DNA of 64,000 nucleotides from JAYPUA01 sp038133845. GTDB lineage: Bacteria; SAR324; NAC60-12. Positions 8,681 to 16,734 of the stretch are shown one piece after another. The notes beneath the pieces are model-generated. The model searched no databases and had not been told where the DNA came from. It saw only the letters and a list, made by a program, of their open reading frames with translations. The stretch spans positions 1 to 64,000 of the forward strand of contig JAYPUA010000005.1 in assembly GCA_038133845.1 (NCBI GenBank), in the 5' to 3' direction. Position 1 is the stretch's first letter, and every line of letters starts with the position of its first letter. Made by a program: the position numbers and the translations under genes.

Positions 8681-9295
8681 TTAGCCGCGCGCCATGAACT
8701 CGACCACGAGGTGGTCTTCGACCTGAATCGGGATCTCTTCTCGATCTGGAATCCGGACCAGCTTGGCCGAGAGCTTGGAGGCGTCTCGCTCCACATAATC
8801 CAGCTTTTGCTCGTAGAAGCCGAACCAGTTCTTGTAGGTGTCGACCTTCTGGCTCTTCTCACGCAGGGCGACCACATCTCCAGGGCGCAGCTCAAATCCG
8901 GGCTTGGCGGCCTTTTTGCCGTTGACCGTGATGTGGCAGTGCACCACCATCTGGCGGGCGGCGCGCAGGGTTCCGGCAAAGCCCATCCGGTAGACCATGT
9001 TGTCCAAGCGGGTCTCCATCATCTGCACCAAGGCGATGTTGGTCTGTACCTTGGAGCTGGAGGCGCGCTCGTAGTAGCGGCGGAGCTGCTTCTTGCTGAT
9101 GCCGTAGAAGTACTTGAGCTTCTGGGTTTCCTGCAGCTGCAGACCGAACGGCGACACCTTCTGGCGTCGATTCGCTCCGTGCTGTCCCGGACGATTAGGC
9201 CGACGGCTCAGGGTCAGGGCAGCACTTGGGCTCCCGATGATGTTCACGCCGAGGGCTCGGCAGACTTTGTGCTTGATGGTTGATTTTCCAGGCAT
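8681..9295 (-). CDS. rpsD: 30S ribosomal protein S4
   Basis: 204 aa. S4 nucleates assembly of the 16S 5' domain and, in bacteria studied, represses its own mRNA. Family signatures: PGQHG followed by GLQLQETQKLKYFYG, and the S4 RNA-binding domain around 100-160 (RLDNMVYRMGFAGTLRAARQMVVHCHITVNG). Only one Cys remains in the N-terminal region, so this is the zinc-free form. The gene is absent from its common place between rpsK and rpoA in the alpha operon and stands alone here behind its own candidate promoter and structured leader, upstream of alaS. Confidence 0.96.
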   Translation of the reverse strand: MPGKSTIKHKVCRALGVNIIGSPSAALTLSRRPNRPGQHGANRRQKVSPFGLQLQETQKLKYFYGISKKQLRRYYERASSSKVQTNIALVQMMETRLDNMVYRMGFAGTLRAARQMVVHCHITVNGKKAAKPGFELRPGDVVALREKSQKVDTYKNWFGFYEQKLDYVERDASKLSAKLVRIPDREEIPIQVEDHLVVEFMARG

Positions 9296-9374
9296 GCTGA
9301 TTCAATTCCATTCAGATGGCATCTGTGGGCTTTAGAAGATACGAGGCTGCGTCTCCAGGGACGTCACTTCTACG

Positions 9375-9410
9375 CCTTGGCCAAGGGGGGATGCCATCCC
9401 ATTCAATGGG
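9375..9410 (-). promoter_or_regulatory. Structured 5' leader of rpsD (candidate S4 autoregulatory element)
   Basis: Three inverted repeats lie 80-115 bases upstream of the rpsD start: a perfect palindrome CCTTGGCCAAGG (9375-9386), GGGAT/ATCCC (9388-9400) and CCCAT/ATGGG (9398-9410). The last two share the bases 9398-9400, so the two hairpins exclude each other, a layout suited to a switch. S4 is known to bind structured leaders of its own mRNA in other bacteria; this assignment is inference. Confidence 0.4.
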
Positions 9411-9455
9411 CCCGACCCCTGAAATCGACCTGAACGTGCGAGAAGTAAACTTGAA

Positions 9456-9484
9456 ACTCTAGGTGAGAACCAGAGAAGAAGCAA
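9456..9484 (-). promoter_or_regulatory. rpsD: Candidate sigma-70 promoter for rpsD
   Basis: On the minus strand, TTGCTT (9484-9479) and TAGAGT (9461-9456) are separated by exactly 17 bases, about 160 bases upstream of the rpsD start and beyond the stop of the preceding response regulator gene. The predicted transcript would carry a leader of roughly 150 bases containing the inverted repeats at 9375-9410. Confidence 0.45.
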
Positions 9485-9503
9485 TCCTAAAAGTCCAGCG
9501 GAC

Positions 9504-9884
9504 TCAACCCAGAATGGGCAGGAGGATCTCTTCGAGCTTGTCAGCGGTGAAGGGCTTGCCAAGGAAGGCTTGTGCTCCACTGTTCAAGACCTCTCTTTCT
9601 ACGGCAGGGGTCTTGTCGGCTGTCAGGATGACCACCGGAAGTGAGGCATAGGCCTCGTCCTGTCGCAGGGCACGCAACATCTCCAGTCCATCCATGTTGG
9701 GCATCTGATAGTCGGAGAGCACCAGGTCGACGGAGCCCCCTTCCAGGAGGTCCAATGCCATTTCCCCATCCTCTGCCTCAAGGAACTGGCGAAATCCCAT
9801 CCCTTCAAGCATTCGGATGATCAGGCTGCGCATGAATCGATAATCATCGACAACCAAGATTTTCAGTTCGGATCGGTCAGGCAT
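9504..9884 (-). CDS. Single-domain response regulator (CheY-like)
   Basis: 126 aa consisting only of a receiver domain. Phosphorylation pocket: acidic pair D13-D14 in LVVDDYRFMR, phosphoacceptor D58 in VLSDYQMPNMDG, the Thr in VILTADK, and K110 in LGKPF. The order and the MPNMDGLEMLRALR segment resemble CheY and CheY-like relay proteins. No output domain, histidine kinase or chemotaxis gene is adjacent. It is transcribed toward rpsD, 208 bases away, and is divergent from efp. It probably acts by protein contact; its kinase partner is unknown. Confidence 0.9.
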   Translation of the reverse strand: MPDRSELKILVVDDYRFMRSLIIRMLEGMGFRQFLEAEDGEMALDLLEGGSVDLVLSDYQMPNMDGLEMLRALRQDEAYASLPVVILTADKTPAVEREVLNSGAQAFLGKPFTADKLEEILLPILG

Positions 9885-9993
9885 GGAGTTCGGAGCTTTG
9901 TGGAGAAAAAATCCTCGATTTTTTTGAGGCTCGCCTTATTGTAGGAAGGCATTTGAAAAAAGCAACAAACCTCTGCATTACCTGAAAGGAAAC

Positions 9994-10554
9994 GTGTACG
10001 AAACCTCCGACATTCGCAAGGGATTGCGCATCGAAATCGACAATGACCCCTATGCCATCATCGAGTTCCAGTTTGTCAAGCCAGGCAAGGGGAACGCCTT
10101 CACTCGAACCAAGATCCGCAACCTGATCTCTGGCTCGGTCCTGGAGCGCACCTTCAAGACCGGGGAAAAACTGAAGCCGGCAGATATGGAGGATCGGGAG
10201 ATGCAGTTTCTCTACAACGATGGAAGCTTCAACTTCATGGACACAAAAAACTACGACCAAGTCGCTCTCGAAGCGGATATGGTTGGGGAGGCTTCGAACT
10301 ATCTACTGGAGAACATGGAGGTGAACATCGGCTTCTACAAGGGCCGTGCGGTCAGCCTGACGCTGCCCAACTTTGTCACAATGGAGGTCGTTGAGACAGC
10401 TCCCGGAGAGAAGGGAAACACGGTGACTGGGGCCTCCAAACCGGCACAGCTCTCCACCGGATACGAGGTCAATGTCCCTTTGTTCATCAACGTCGGTGAC
10501 CTCCTGCGCATCGATACCCGAACTGGGGAGTACGTCGAGCGCGTCAAGGCATGA
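9994..10554 (+). CDS. efp: Translation elongation factor P
   Basis: 186 aa, canonical EF-P length, with three beta-barrel domains. EF-P relieves ribosome stalling at polyproline stretches. The start is GTG at 9994, preceded closely by AAAGGA (9985-9990). The modification loop is VKPGKGNAF, with the target lysine at K32, matching E. coli Lys34, the site that EpmA beta-lysylates. C-terminal NVGDLLRIDTRTGEYVERVKA is family-typical. A matching epmA lies one gene downstream, so lysine-type rather than rhamnose- or hydroxypentanone-type modification is expected. No epmB (lysine aminomutase) is in the window. Confidence 0.95.
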   Translation: MYETSDIRKGLRIEIDNDPYAIIEFQFVKPGKGNAFTRTKIRNLISGSVLERTFKTGEKLKPADMEDREMQFLYNDGSFNFMDTKNYDQVALEADMVGEASNYLLENMEVNIGFYKGRAVSLTLPNFVTMEVVETAPGEKGNTVTGASKPAQLSTGYEVNVPLFINVGDLLRIDTRTGEYVERVKA

Positions 10555-10557
10555 CGT

Positions 10558-13500
10558 GTGGGCATGAACGCTCCTGAGGCCTCTCGCCCAGAATCGAGCT
10601 CGTCGGACCCGGACTCTGACGCGAGAACTGCTCAGTGGGGAAGGCTCCTCACTCTCTACCGCAGGTTCCCCTCCAATCCTTGGAGCCCGGAGCAGCAAAA
10701 GCAGCTTGGGCGACTGTTCCATCAGCTTCAGTCTTTTGAGTTCTCGGATCTGCTCCAACAAGCCTTCTCGGCATCTGAGTTGGAGCACTTTCGGGAGATT
10801 GCGGAGCAGCACCTGCACGCCTACCAGAACATCAACCGAGAGCGGGTCCGGAGTCTTTGGACTCTGGCGACTCCGGAGCTCCAAGAGGTGGTCCGGGAAG
10901 CGCTGACCCTGTTCCACTACAACCCCTCAGAAGCCCCACCCCAGATCGTCGAGCGTACCATTGGGTACGATGAAGACGGTCAGCCGATCATGGACTCCAG
11001 CGAATTTGAGATCTTTCCGGAGGGCGCTCCTTATGGCCTGGAGGCACGAGAGGCCTTCCTTGGAGCCTGCCTGGATGACGAAGAGACCTCTTTGCAAAAG
11101 TTCTTCACCACGAGCTACCCGGAGCTTTCTTCCTCCGCCGAAGAGCCCACTGAGCTTCGCATCCGGGCCATGACGACCATCGGCAGCCTTGGCGGGATTG
11201 GCCACAAGCCAGATTCGGACATTGATGCTCAGGTCATCGTGGACACCGACCCGGTGTTCCCAGAGGCCTGGAACGACCTGGATTTTCTGTTGACTCTTCT
11301 CGACTCGGTGTTTGCGGGTGTCCACAAGCGAATCTTTGAAGAGTCGCTCGATGACGAGCGACGAGAGAAGATGCACTCGGCGGCGATGCAGGAGCTGCTT
11401 CGACGTTGCGGAGAAGGAATGAGCGAGGAGGAAAAGCTGGTGCTCGACAAGGTCCTGCCCAGCACCTTCCAGCAGATTCAGGAGGCCTTGCTCTGGAAAC
11501 TGCTTCCTTCGCTCAAGCGGGAACGGCTGCATCAGATCGTGCTCGAAGAACTGAAGGTCCACCTGCAGCGCTACCCAGACTTCTCCAGGATGCTGGAGCC
11601 CCTCCGGACGGTCTTTCCTCCTCTGGCCGAGAAGCTGTCTGCGGAGTGGCTGGCTCGCAGCCTCCCAGTTTCAGCAGTGGTGCGTCGAGGCTCCTCGCTG
11701 CGCGTGCTACTACTGCGCTTTTATCAGACCGCCATTCTGGGGCAAACCACCGTAAAGAGCGTGTTGAAAGACTGGCAGAGTTCCAGAGAGGAAGCAGATT
11801 CACCGACCTCGGCCGAACAAGCGGAGTTTCTCTGGAAGCGCCTCGTGCACTCCGCCATCCTCCCCCGGATCTGTAACGAGTTTCGGGAATACCTGGTGAC
11901 TCATCTTGGGTTGCGAGACCGGGACAAGCTGTCGGAAGCACTGGAGCAACTGCACACGTTACTGCCTCAAGAGACAGGGGACGCATCCGATGAAGGACCG
12001 ACCCCGGAAGAGCGCCTGGTGAAGCACGTCCGTGCGGAGTGGGCGGACCTGATCGAGTTTCGACGCAGAAGCCTGGCTCAGGCGCTCGAGGCCCAGTGGG
12101 AGTACCCGCTTCACCTGAAGACCAACCAGGTCGAAGCCTACCTGACCAAGAAGTATCCGGAGGTGGAGACGCACTTCTTCCGCAACATCCTGCGCCGGAT
12201 GCGTGCTGGAGAACACACTCCGTTTCTGGTCTCTCCGGAAGGCAGCTTGGCGTACTCCTCGCTGCTCAACGACTTCCTGCTCAATCCGGGGACGCTGCTC
12301 AGCGGAATGCCTCCCATGCCGTTCGAGCTTCCTCGTGAATTCCGGAACCTGCTGGTGGCCGGAGTGTTCTCCGCTTCGGATTGGGAGGTCTCCCACCCCT
12401 TCCGCGCTGGGGATCAACTGCCGCTAAAGTGCCTTCCGGACTGGGGCGACGTCTTGCTCTCTCGGGAGATGTTTTTGGAGCACGTGGTGCCGATCTTCCT
12501 CCGTGAGAGCGAGAAGGTGAGCCACCGCAACCTTCCCAAGGCGCTGTTGAACTGCTGGTGGATTGAGATGCTCTGCCTGGAGCACCGCCCTCGGTTGACG
12601 AGCCTGACGCGCTTGCTGCTCCACCCGAAACTGCGCCACGGCATCTCCGAAGAGAACGAACATCCGGACGCACAACGCCTCCGCGAGATCGAAGCAGACT
12701 TCCCCCAACTCCTCCAGGACCCCTGGTGGATCAAGTTTTCGGAAATGCTCCTGCGCTTTGCAGAGTCGGATTTTCGCGACGAACTGGTCTTCTGTTTCGC
12801 CGGACACATGCGTTTGAGCGATGTGGTTGACGAGGAGGGGCGCCCGCTGTTCATGGCTCCGGAACAGCCGTGGCGCATGCACGCGATGCTGAAGTTCTAT
12901 CAGCTCTTTTTCTCGGAAGAGGCTCGTCTTGAACTGGTGCATTTTTCTCAAGGGCGTGATGAAACCGCAAACCGCATTGAGTCTCGACTCAAGCAACTCT
13001 TCCTGGAGTCCATGAGGCGTGTAGAAGGCTACCTGTGCCTGATCAGCCAGCAACAGGCGCTGAGCGAGGTCCGGGACTACCTGCAACTCTGCAGCCCGGA
13101 GACCCTGGACACGCAGGAACTGGAGGCCTTCCTGGAGCCCTTGATGGTGCAGGTTCATCACCGGGTCTCTCTGGAAGAGCAAGGAATCCTGCGCAAGCTC
13201 AAGCTGCAAGAAAACCTGACTCCGTTGGAACGCCTGCAGGCTCAGAACCTGTTGGATGACCACGAACGCCTGAGCCAGGCGATTCGCCACATTCAGGATC
13301 GTTTTGGAGAAAGCTTGCTCTCTTCCAGGCAACTGCAACAGGTCATCCTCCGCTCCCGCGTTCCCATCGGTGGTGACCAGATGGAGAACTTCATCTTCAA
13401 ACATCACTTTGAACGAAACTTCCGCCGCAAGCCCTATCAGATTGCTCTGCCGATTGCCAAATCCCTCAGCTTGCCCCGGCGGGGAATTCTCCTGCGCTAC

Positions 13501-14358
13501 GATCCGGAGAGCCAGCGTTGGCACTTCTTCTCCAGGCTCCCCCGACGTGAGGCGGGCAACGAACATCTGTCGATGATGTTTACCGAAAGCCTCGCCCAGG
13601 GGGTGGCTCGCTGTGTCCTCAGCGGATACGTGGGATTTGGCAAACGCAATCACACGGCCTTCCAGAAAGACCTCACTTCGGCAACTGATCCGGTGGCCCA
13701 GAACCCGTTTGCAGCTGACGATCTGGAGGAACTGGCCCGAGAACTCAACGAGTGTTTCGGCCCCATGCGTCTGCTCCCCCGGGAACTGCTCTCCGGCCAG
13801 CACTATGTGCGGGACCTGTTCGTTGCCTGCAACGTCAACCGCTACGGAGTGCTGACCCTGGTCGTTCGAGACAACCTGAAGGAGTCCTTCGCGATTGACT
13901 ACCCGCTGCCGGATCTCAAGCAGTTGCGACCGGAGATGCCAGAGTTCTTTGCTGCCTTGAACACCAAGAAGGCTCGGGAAGGGTTCCGCAAAGCTTTGAG
14001 GTCCTTGCAGATCAAGCTGGATGAGGAGCAGTTGAAGACCTTCCGGATCTGGGTCAACCCCCGCAGCTTTATGCTGTCGATCAACCCGCGTTACCGGAGC
14101 GTGTACCTGTCTGGAATTGCCTCTCGGCTGTGGACTCGCTCCGGACCGCTTGCGCCATGGGCCGAGTCGCCCAAGGTGCTGCGGATGGACGGCCTGGAGA
14201 GTTGGGGTCGGGAATCGATTGACGCCTACCAGCAAGAGCGGGCAGAGTTGCGCCGCAAGCAGATGGAGCGCCTGGCACAGGTCCGCAAGGCCAGCCAGGA
14301 CTACCTGCTCAAGGTCGAGCGCGAACTCAAGGAGCGCGAGCGTCAGCTGATGGCCTGA
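10558..14358 (+). CDS. Giant class I adenylate cyclase-like nucleotidyltransferase protein
   Basis: 1266 aa from a GTG at 10558; an ATG two codons later is equally possible. At about 209-223 it carries GSLGGIGHKPDSDID, a nucleotidyltransferase signature close to the class I adenylate cyclase motif (GSTSS...SSDLD in E. coli CyaA), with both metal-binding Asp (D221, D223) kept. A later stretch (about 985-1120: WHFFSRLP, LSGYVGFGK, MRLLPRELLSGQHYVRDLF) parallels the CyaA regulatory half. A charged coiled coil ends the protein (1225-1266). It is about 400 residues longer than enterobacterial CyaA. It lies 3 bases after efp and 4 before epmA, implying one operon. Cyclase activity is inferred; another nucleotidyl transfer is possible. 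Confidence 0.6.
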   Translation: MGMNAPEASRPESSSSDPDSDARTAQWGRLLTLYRRFPSNPWSPEQQKQLGRLFHQLQSFEFSDLLQQAFSASELEHFREIAEQHLHAYQNINRERVRSLWTLATPELQEVVREALTLFHYNPSEAPPQIVERTIGYDEDGQPIMDSSEFEIFPEGAPYGLEAREAFLGACLDDEETSLQKFFTTSYPELSSSAEEPTELRIRAMTTIGSLGGIGHKPDSDIDAQVIVDTDPVFPEAWNDLDFLLTLLDSVFAGVHKRIFEESLDDERREKMHSAAMQELLRRCGEGMSEEEKLVLDKVLPSTFQQIQEALLWKLLPSLKRERLHQIVLEELKVHLQRYPDFSRMLEPLRTVFPPLAEKLSAEWLARSLPVSAVVRRGSSLRVLLLRFYQTAILGQTTVKSVLKDWQSSREEADSPTSAEQAEFLWKRLVHSAILPRICNEFREYLVTHLGLRDRDKLSEALEQLHTLLPQETGDASDEGPTPEERLVKHVRAEWADLIEFRRRSLAQALEAQWEYPLHLKTNQVEAYLTKKYPEVETHFFRNILRRMRAGEHTPFLVSPEGSLAYSSLLNDFLLNPGTLLSGMPPMPFELPREFRNLLVAGVFSASDWEVSHPFRAGDQLPLKCLPDWGDVLLSREMFLEHVVPIFLRESEKVSHRNLPKALLNCWWIEMLCLEHRPRLTSLTRLLLHPKLRHGISEENEHPDAQRLREIEADFPQLLQDPWWIKFSEMLLRFAESDFRDELVFCFAGHMRLSDVVDEEGRPLFMAPEQPWRMHAMLKFYQLFFSEEARLELVHFSQGRDETANRIESRLKQLFLESMRRVEGYLCLISQQQALSEVRDYLQLCSPETLDTQELEAFLEPLMVQVHHRVSLEEQGILRKLKLQENLTPLERLQAQNLLDDHERLSQAIRHIQDRFGESLLSSRQLQQVILRSRVPIGGDQMENFIFKHHFERNFRRKPYQIALPIAKSLSLPRRGILLRYDPESQRWHFFSRLPRREAGNEHLSMMFTESLAQGVARCVLSGYVGFGKRNHTAFQKDLTSATDPVAQNPFAADDLEELARELNECFGPMRLLPRELLSGQHYVRDLFVACNVNRYGVLTLVVRDNLKESFAIDYPLPDLKQLRPEMPEFFAALNTKKAREGFRKALRSLQIKLDEEQLKTFRIWVNPRSFMLSINPRYRSVYLSGIASRLWTRSGPLAPWAESPKVLRMDGLESWGRESIDAYQQERAELRRKQMERLAQVRKASQDYLLKVERELKERERQLMA

Positions 14359-14362
14359 GCCC

Positions 14363-15562
14363 ATGAAAACGGCGCGCGTGCTGGCCTGCAGTTCGGATGA
14401 GGTGCAGGTGTTGATTGCAGACCAGGTGCTGCGTTTTGCTCCCGGAGAGCATCCGTTGGCGAGCACTTGGCGTGTTGGAGACCTGGTCTGCCTGAACTCG
14501 GACTCCAGGTTTGGCGAGGTGGTGTATCGACCGGAGCGCTTTGACCCGACCGGAGACGTGCTGCGCTGGCGACGTCCGGCACAGGCTCCTGGCCGCATGG
14601 AACTGTTGCGCCAGCGACATCAACTGCTCCGGGGCATCCGGGAGTGGTTCGACGCGCAAGGGTTTCTGGAGGTCGAGACTCCGGTGCTGGTTCCGGCTCC
14701 GAGTCCGGAGGCCCAGTTTCAGCCCTTTCAAGCAGGCTCCGGGTTCCTCATTACCTCTCCGGAGTACCAGATGAAGCGCCTGCTCGTTGGAGGCTTCGAG
14801 CAGATCTATCAGCTGGTTCGCTGCTTTCGCGGACAGGAGGTTGGCAAGCGTCACAACCCGGAGTTCACCATGCTGGAGTGGTACCGAGCTGAGGCCTCTC
14901 TGCAGCACCTGATGTCTGACATTGAGGGGCTTGTGGGGCACCTGCGCGCGCGCTTCGCGGAGTTGGCTCCGGAGCTGGAGTCCATGAACTGGAACCGGCC
15001 TTGGCTCCGGGTCCGTATTTCCGAGCTGTTCCGGGAGCACCTGCACCTTGAACTGGAACCTCCGTCCGGACCTCTGCTGGAGGCACCACGGCTACGGGAG
15101 GCAGCAGAAGCCCAAGGGTACGGGGAGTGGATCGCCGGAGCCCAGAGCTACGACGACGTCTTCTTCCGCCTCTGGGATCGCCTGGAGCCCCGGCTGGGCT
15201 GGGAAGCCCCGCTCTTTGTCCACGACTGGCCGCTGCCTCTGGCCAGCCTGGCCCGTCCTTGTCCAGAGCATCCTGGATTTGCCGATCGTGTGGAGCTCTA
15301 CATCCGAGGCGTAGAGCTGGGAAACGGTTTCGGGGAACTGACCGATGCCAGAGAGCAGCGCAGGCGCTTCGAGGCCGACTTGCAAAACCGCCTGGAGACT
15401 GGGCGCGAGGTAGTGCCGTTGGATGAACCCTTTCTCCAGGCCTTGGAGCAAGGCATGCCCGAGAGCGCCGGAATGGCGCTTGGTGTGGATCGGCTGGTGA
15501 TGCTCCTCACCAATGCGCCGGACCTGCGTAGCGTGATGGCCTTCTCTTGGGAGGAGCGCTGA
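14363..15562 (+). CDS. epmA: EF-P-lysine lysyltransferase (EpmA/GenX family) with N-terminal extension
   Basis: 399 aa. The family is a truncated class II lysyl-tRNA synthetase core that ligates lysine to EF-P. Core motifs: FLEVETPVLVPAPSPE (motif 1 region), SPEYQMKRLLVGGFEQIYQL, CFRGQEVGKRHNPEFTMLEWY (motif 2) and GMALGVDRLVMLL (motif 3). The E. coli enzyme is about 325 aa; here about 75 residues precede the core (starting MKTARVLACSSDEVQVLIAD) and look like a small beta domain. This is shorter than, and unlike in position to, the full anticodon-binding domain of LysS. Location two genes from efp strongly supports the assignment. Confidence 0.88.
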   Translation: MKTARVLACSSDEVQVLIADQVLRFAPGEHPLASTWRVGDLVCLNSDSRFGEVVYRPERFDPTGDVLRWRRPAQAPGRMELLRQRHQLLRGIREWFDAQGFLEVETPVLVPAPSPEAQFQPFQAGSGFLITSPEYQMKRLLVGGFEQIYQLVRCFRGQEVGKRHNPEFTMLEWYRAEASLQHLMSDIEGLVGHLRARFAELAPELESMNWNRPWLRVRISELFREHLHLELEPPSGPLLEAPRLREAAEAQGYGEWIAGAQSYDDVFFRLWDRLEPRLGWEAPLFVHDWPLPLASLARPCPEHPGFADRVELYIRGVELGNGFGELTDAREQRRRFEADLQNRLETGREVVPLDEPFLQALEQGMPESAGMALGVDRLVMLLTNAPDLRSVMAFSWEER

Positions 15563-15610
15563 ACCCGGTGACGCTTCCTTTTTTTCTTCCTCCAGCTTGA
15601 CCCCCTTCCG

Positions 15611-15628
15611 CGAATCGTACAGGATTCG
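15611..15628 (+). other. Inverted repeat in the epmA-cobT gap
   Basis: CGAATC/GATTCG with a 6-base loop, followed 11 bases later by CTTTTTG. It could be a weak terminator for the efp-epmA operon. The 128-base gap is too short and lacks the conserved boxes for a cobalamin riboswitch ahead of cobT. I see no convincing promoter in it. Confidence 0.25.
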
Positions 15629-15690
15629 GGCACGAGCTTTTTGACAAGCGTCGCTCACGAGTTCCTCTTCCTGACGATTGGCCGAATCTC

Positions 15691-16734
15691 ATGCTTCGCT
15701 GGAACATCCCTCCCTTGCCCGCCAGCCTCGATGAGGCGCTGTGGGGGCGCATCCATGGCAAGACCAAACCGCTGGGTTCCCTGGGCCGCCTGGAGGCGTT
15801 GGCCTTCCAGCTTGGGCGCATCCAGCAGTCGCTCCGTCCGGAGCTGAAAAACCCTACCTTTCTGGTCTTTGCTGGAGATCACGGCATCGCGGAGTCCGGA
15901 GTGAGTTCCTATCCGCAGGAGGTCACGACGCAGATGGTCCTGAACTTTCTGGCAGGCGGAGCGGCGATCAACGTGTTTTGCCGCCAGCACGAGCTGAAGC
16001 TTCAGGTCGTTGATGCCGGGGTGAAGGGCGACCTGCCGGACCATCCGGATCTGCGCCGATGCAAGGTCCGCCCGGGAACCCGGAACTTTCTGCACGACCC
16101 CGCGATGACCTCAGCTGAGTTGGAGGAGGCGCTGCGACACGGAGTCGCTGTTGTGGAAGAGTGCTCGCGCTCAGGGAGCAACCTGCTCGGGTTTGGAGAG
16201 ATGGGCATCGGCAACACCAGCTCTGCGGCAGCTCTGATGCAGCGTCTGAGCGGGCTCCCGCTGGAGTGCTGCGTGGGACGCGGAACCGGGCTGGACGACA
16301 CCGGCTTGAAGCACAAGCACGCGGTGCTCGAGAGCGCTCTGGAAAGGCATCCGGAGGTGGCTGATCCGTGGGAGGTGTTACGCACGTTTGGCGGCCTGGA
16401 GATCGCGATGATGTCCGGGGCGATGCTTCAGGCGGCCCAAAGAGGCATGGTTTTGCTGGTGGATGGCTTCATCGCGACGGTAGCCTTCCTGGTCGCTGTG
16501 CAGGTACAACCTCGAATTCAGGAATACGCCGTCTTTGCCCATCAGTCGGAAGAGCAGGGCCACCGTCGCCTGCTGGAGTTTCTGCAGGCTGAGCCGCTGC
16601 TGCACCTGGGCATGCGACTGGGGGAAGGCTCGGGAGCTGCGGTGGCTTTCCCGCTGTTACAGTCGGCTGCAGCCTTCTTGAGCGAGATGGCCTCTTTTGA
16701 GTCCGCCGGGGTCAGTGAACGGTCTGATGCCTGA
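15691..16734 (+). CDS. cobT: Nicotinate-nucleotide--dimethylbenzimidazole phosphoribosyltransferase
   Basis: 347 aa, standard length. Makes alpha-ribazole phosphate from nicotinate mononucleotide and DMB for the lower ligand of cobalamin. Motifs: KPLGSLGRLE, FAGDHGIAESGVSSYPQEVT, FLAGGAAINVFCRQ, GEMGIGNTSSAAAL, and the C-terminal HQSEEQGH and RLGEGSGAAVAFPLLQ, the latter holding the catalytic Glu region. It overlaps cobS by 8 bases if cobS starts at 16727. Together these two form a nucleotide-loop assembly pair; cobU is not in the window. Confidence 0.94.
   Translation: MLRWNIPPLPASLDEALWGRIHGKTKPLGSLGRLEALAFQLGRIQQSLRPELKNPTFLVFAGDHGIAESGVSSYPQEVTTQMVLNFLAGGAAINVFCRQHELKLQVVDAGVKGDLPDHPDLRRCKVRPGTRNFLHDPAMTSAELEEALRHGVAVVEECSRSGSNLLGFGEMGIGNTSSAAALMQRLSGLPLECCVGRGTGLDDTGLKHKHAVLESALERHPEVADPWEVLRTFGGLEIAMMSGAMLQAAQRGMVLLVDGFIATVAFLVAVQVQPRIQEYAVFAHQSEEQGHRRLLEFLQAEPLLHLGMRLGEGSGAAVAFPLLQSAAAFLSEMASFESAGVSERSDA

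Noticed and set aside
9504..9520. RR-to-rpsD terminator (AGTCC/GGACT followed by TTTT on the minus strand, about 9490-9504)
   Set aside because: The stem is five base pairs with a three-base loop and overlaps the response-regulator stop region; not strong enough to list as a feature.
12424..14598. A 724-codon open frame on the minus strand, antisense to the cyclase-like gene
   Set aside because: It is a shadow of the GC-rich plus-strand gene, with no recognisable motifs and no ribosome-binding site. Similar long antisense frames at 29644-31848 and 31942-33561 (opposite leuA and leuS) were rejected for the same reason.
9994..15562. EpmB or EpmC partner of EF-P modification
   Set aside because: No lysine 2,3-aminomutase or hydroxylase-like protein occurs in the window, so only the EpmA step is supported.
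15563..15690. Cobalamin riboswitch before cobT
   Set aside because: The gap is only 128 bases and no B12-box-like sequence is visible. A TTGACA at 15641 lacks a -10 at proper distance.
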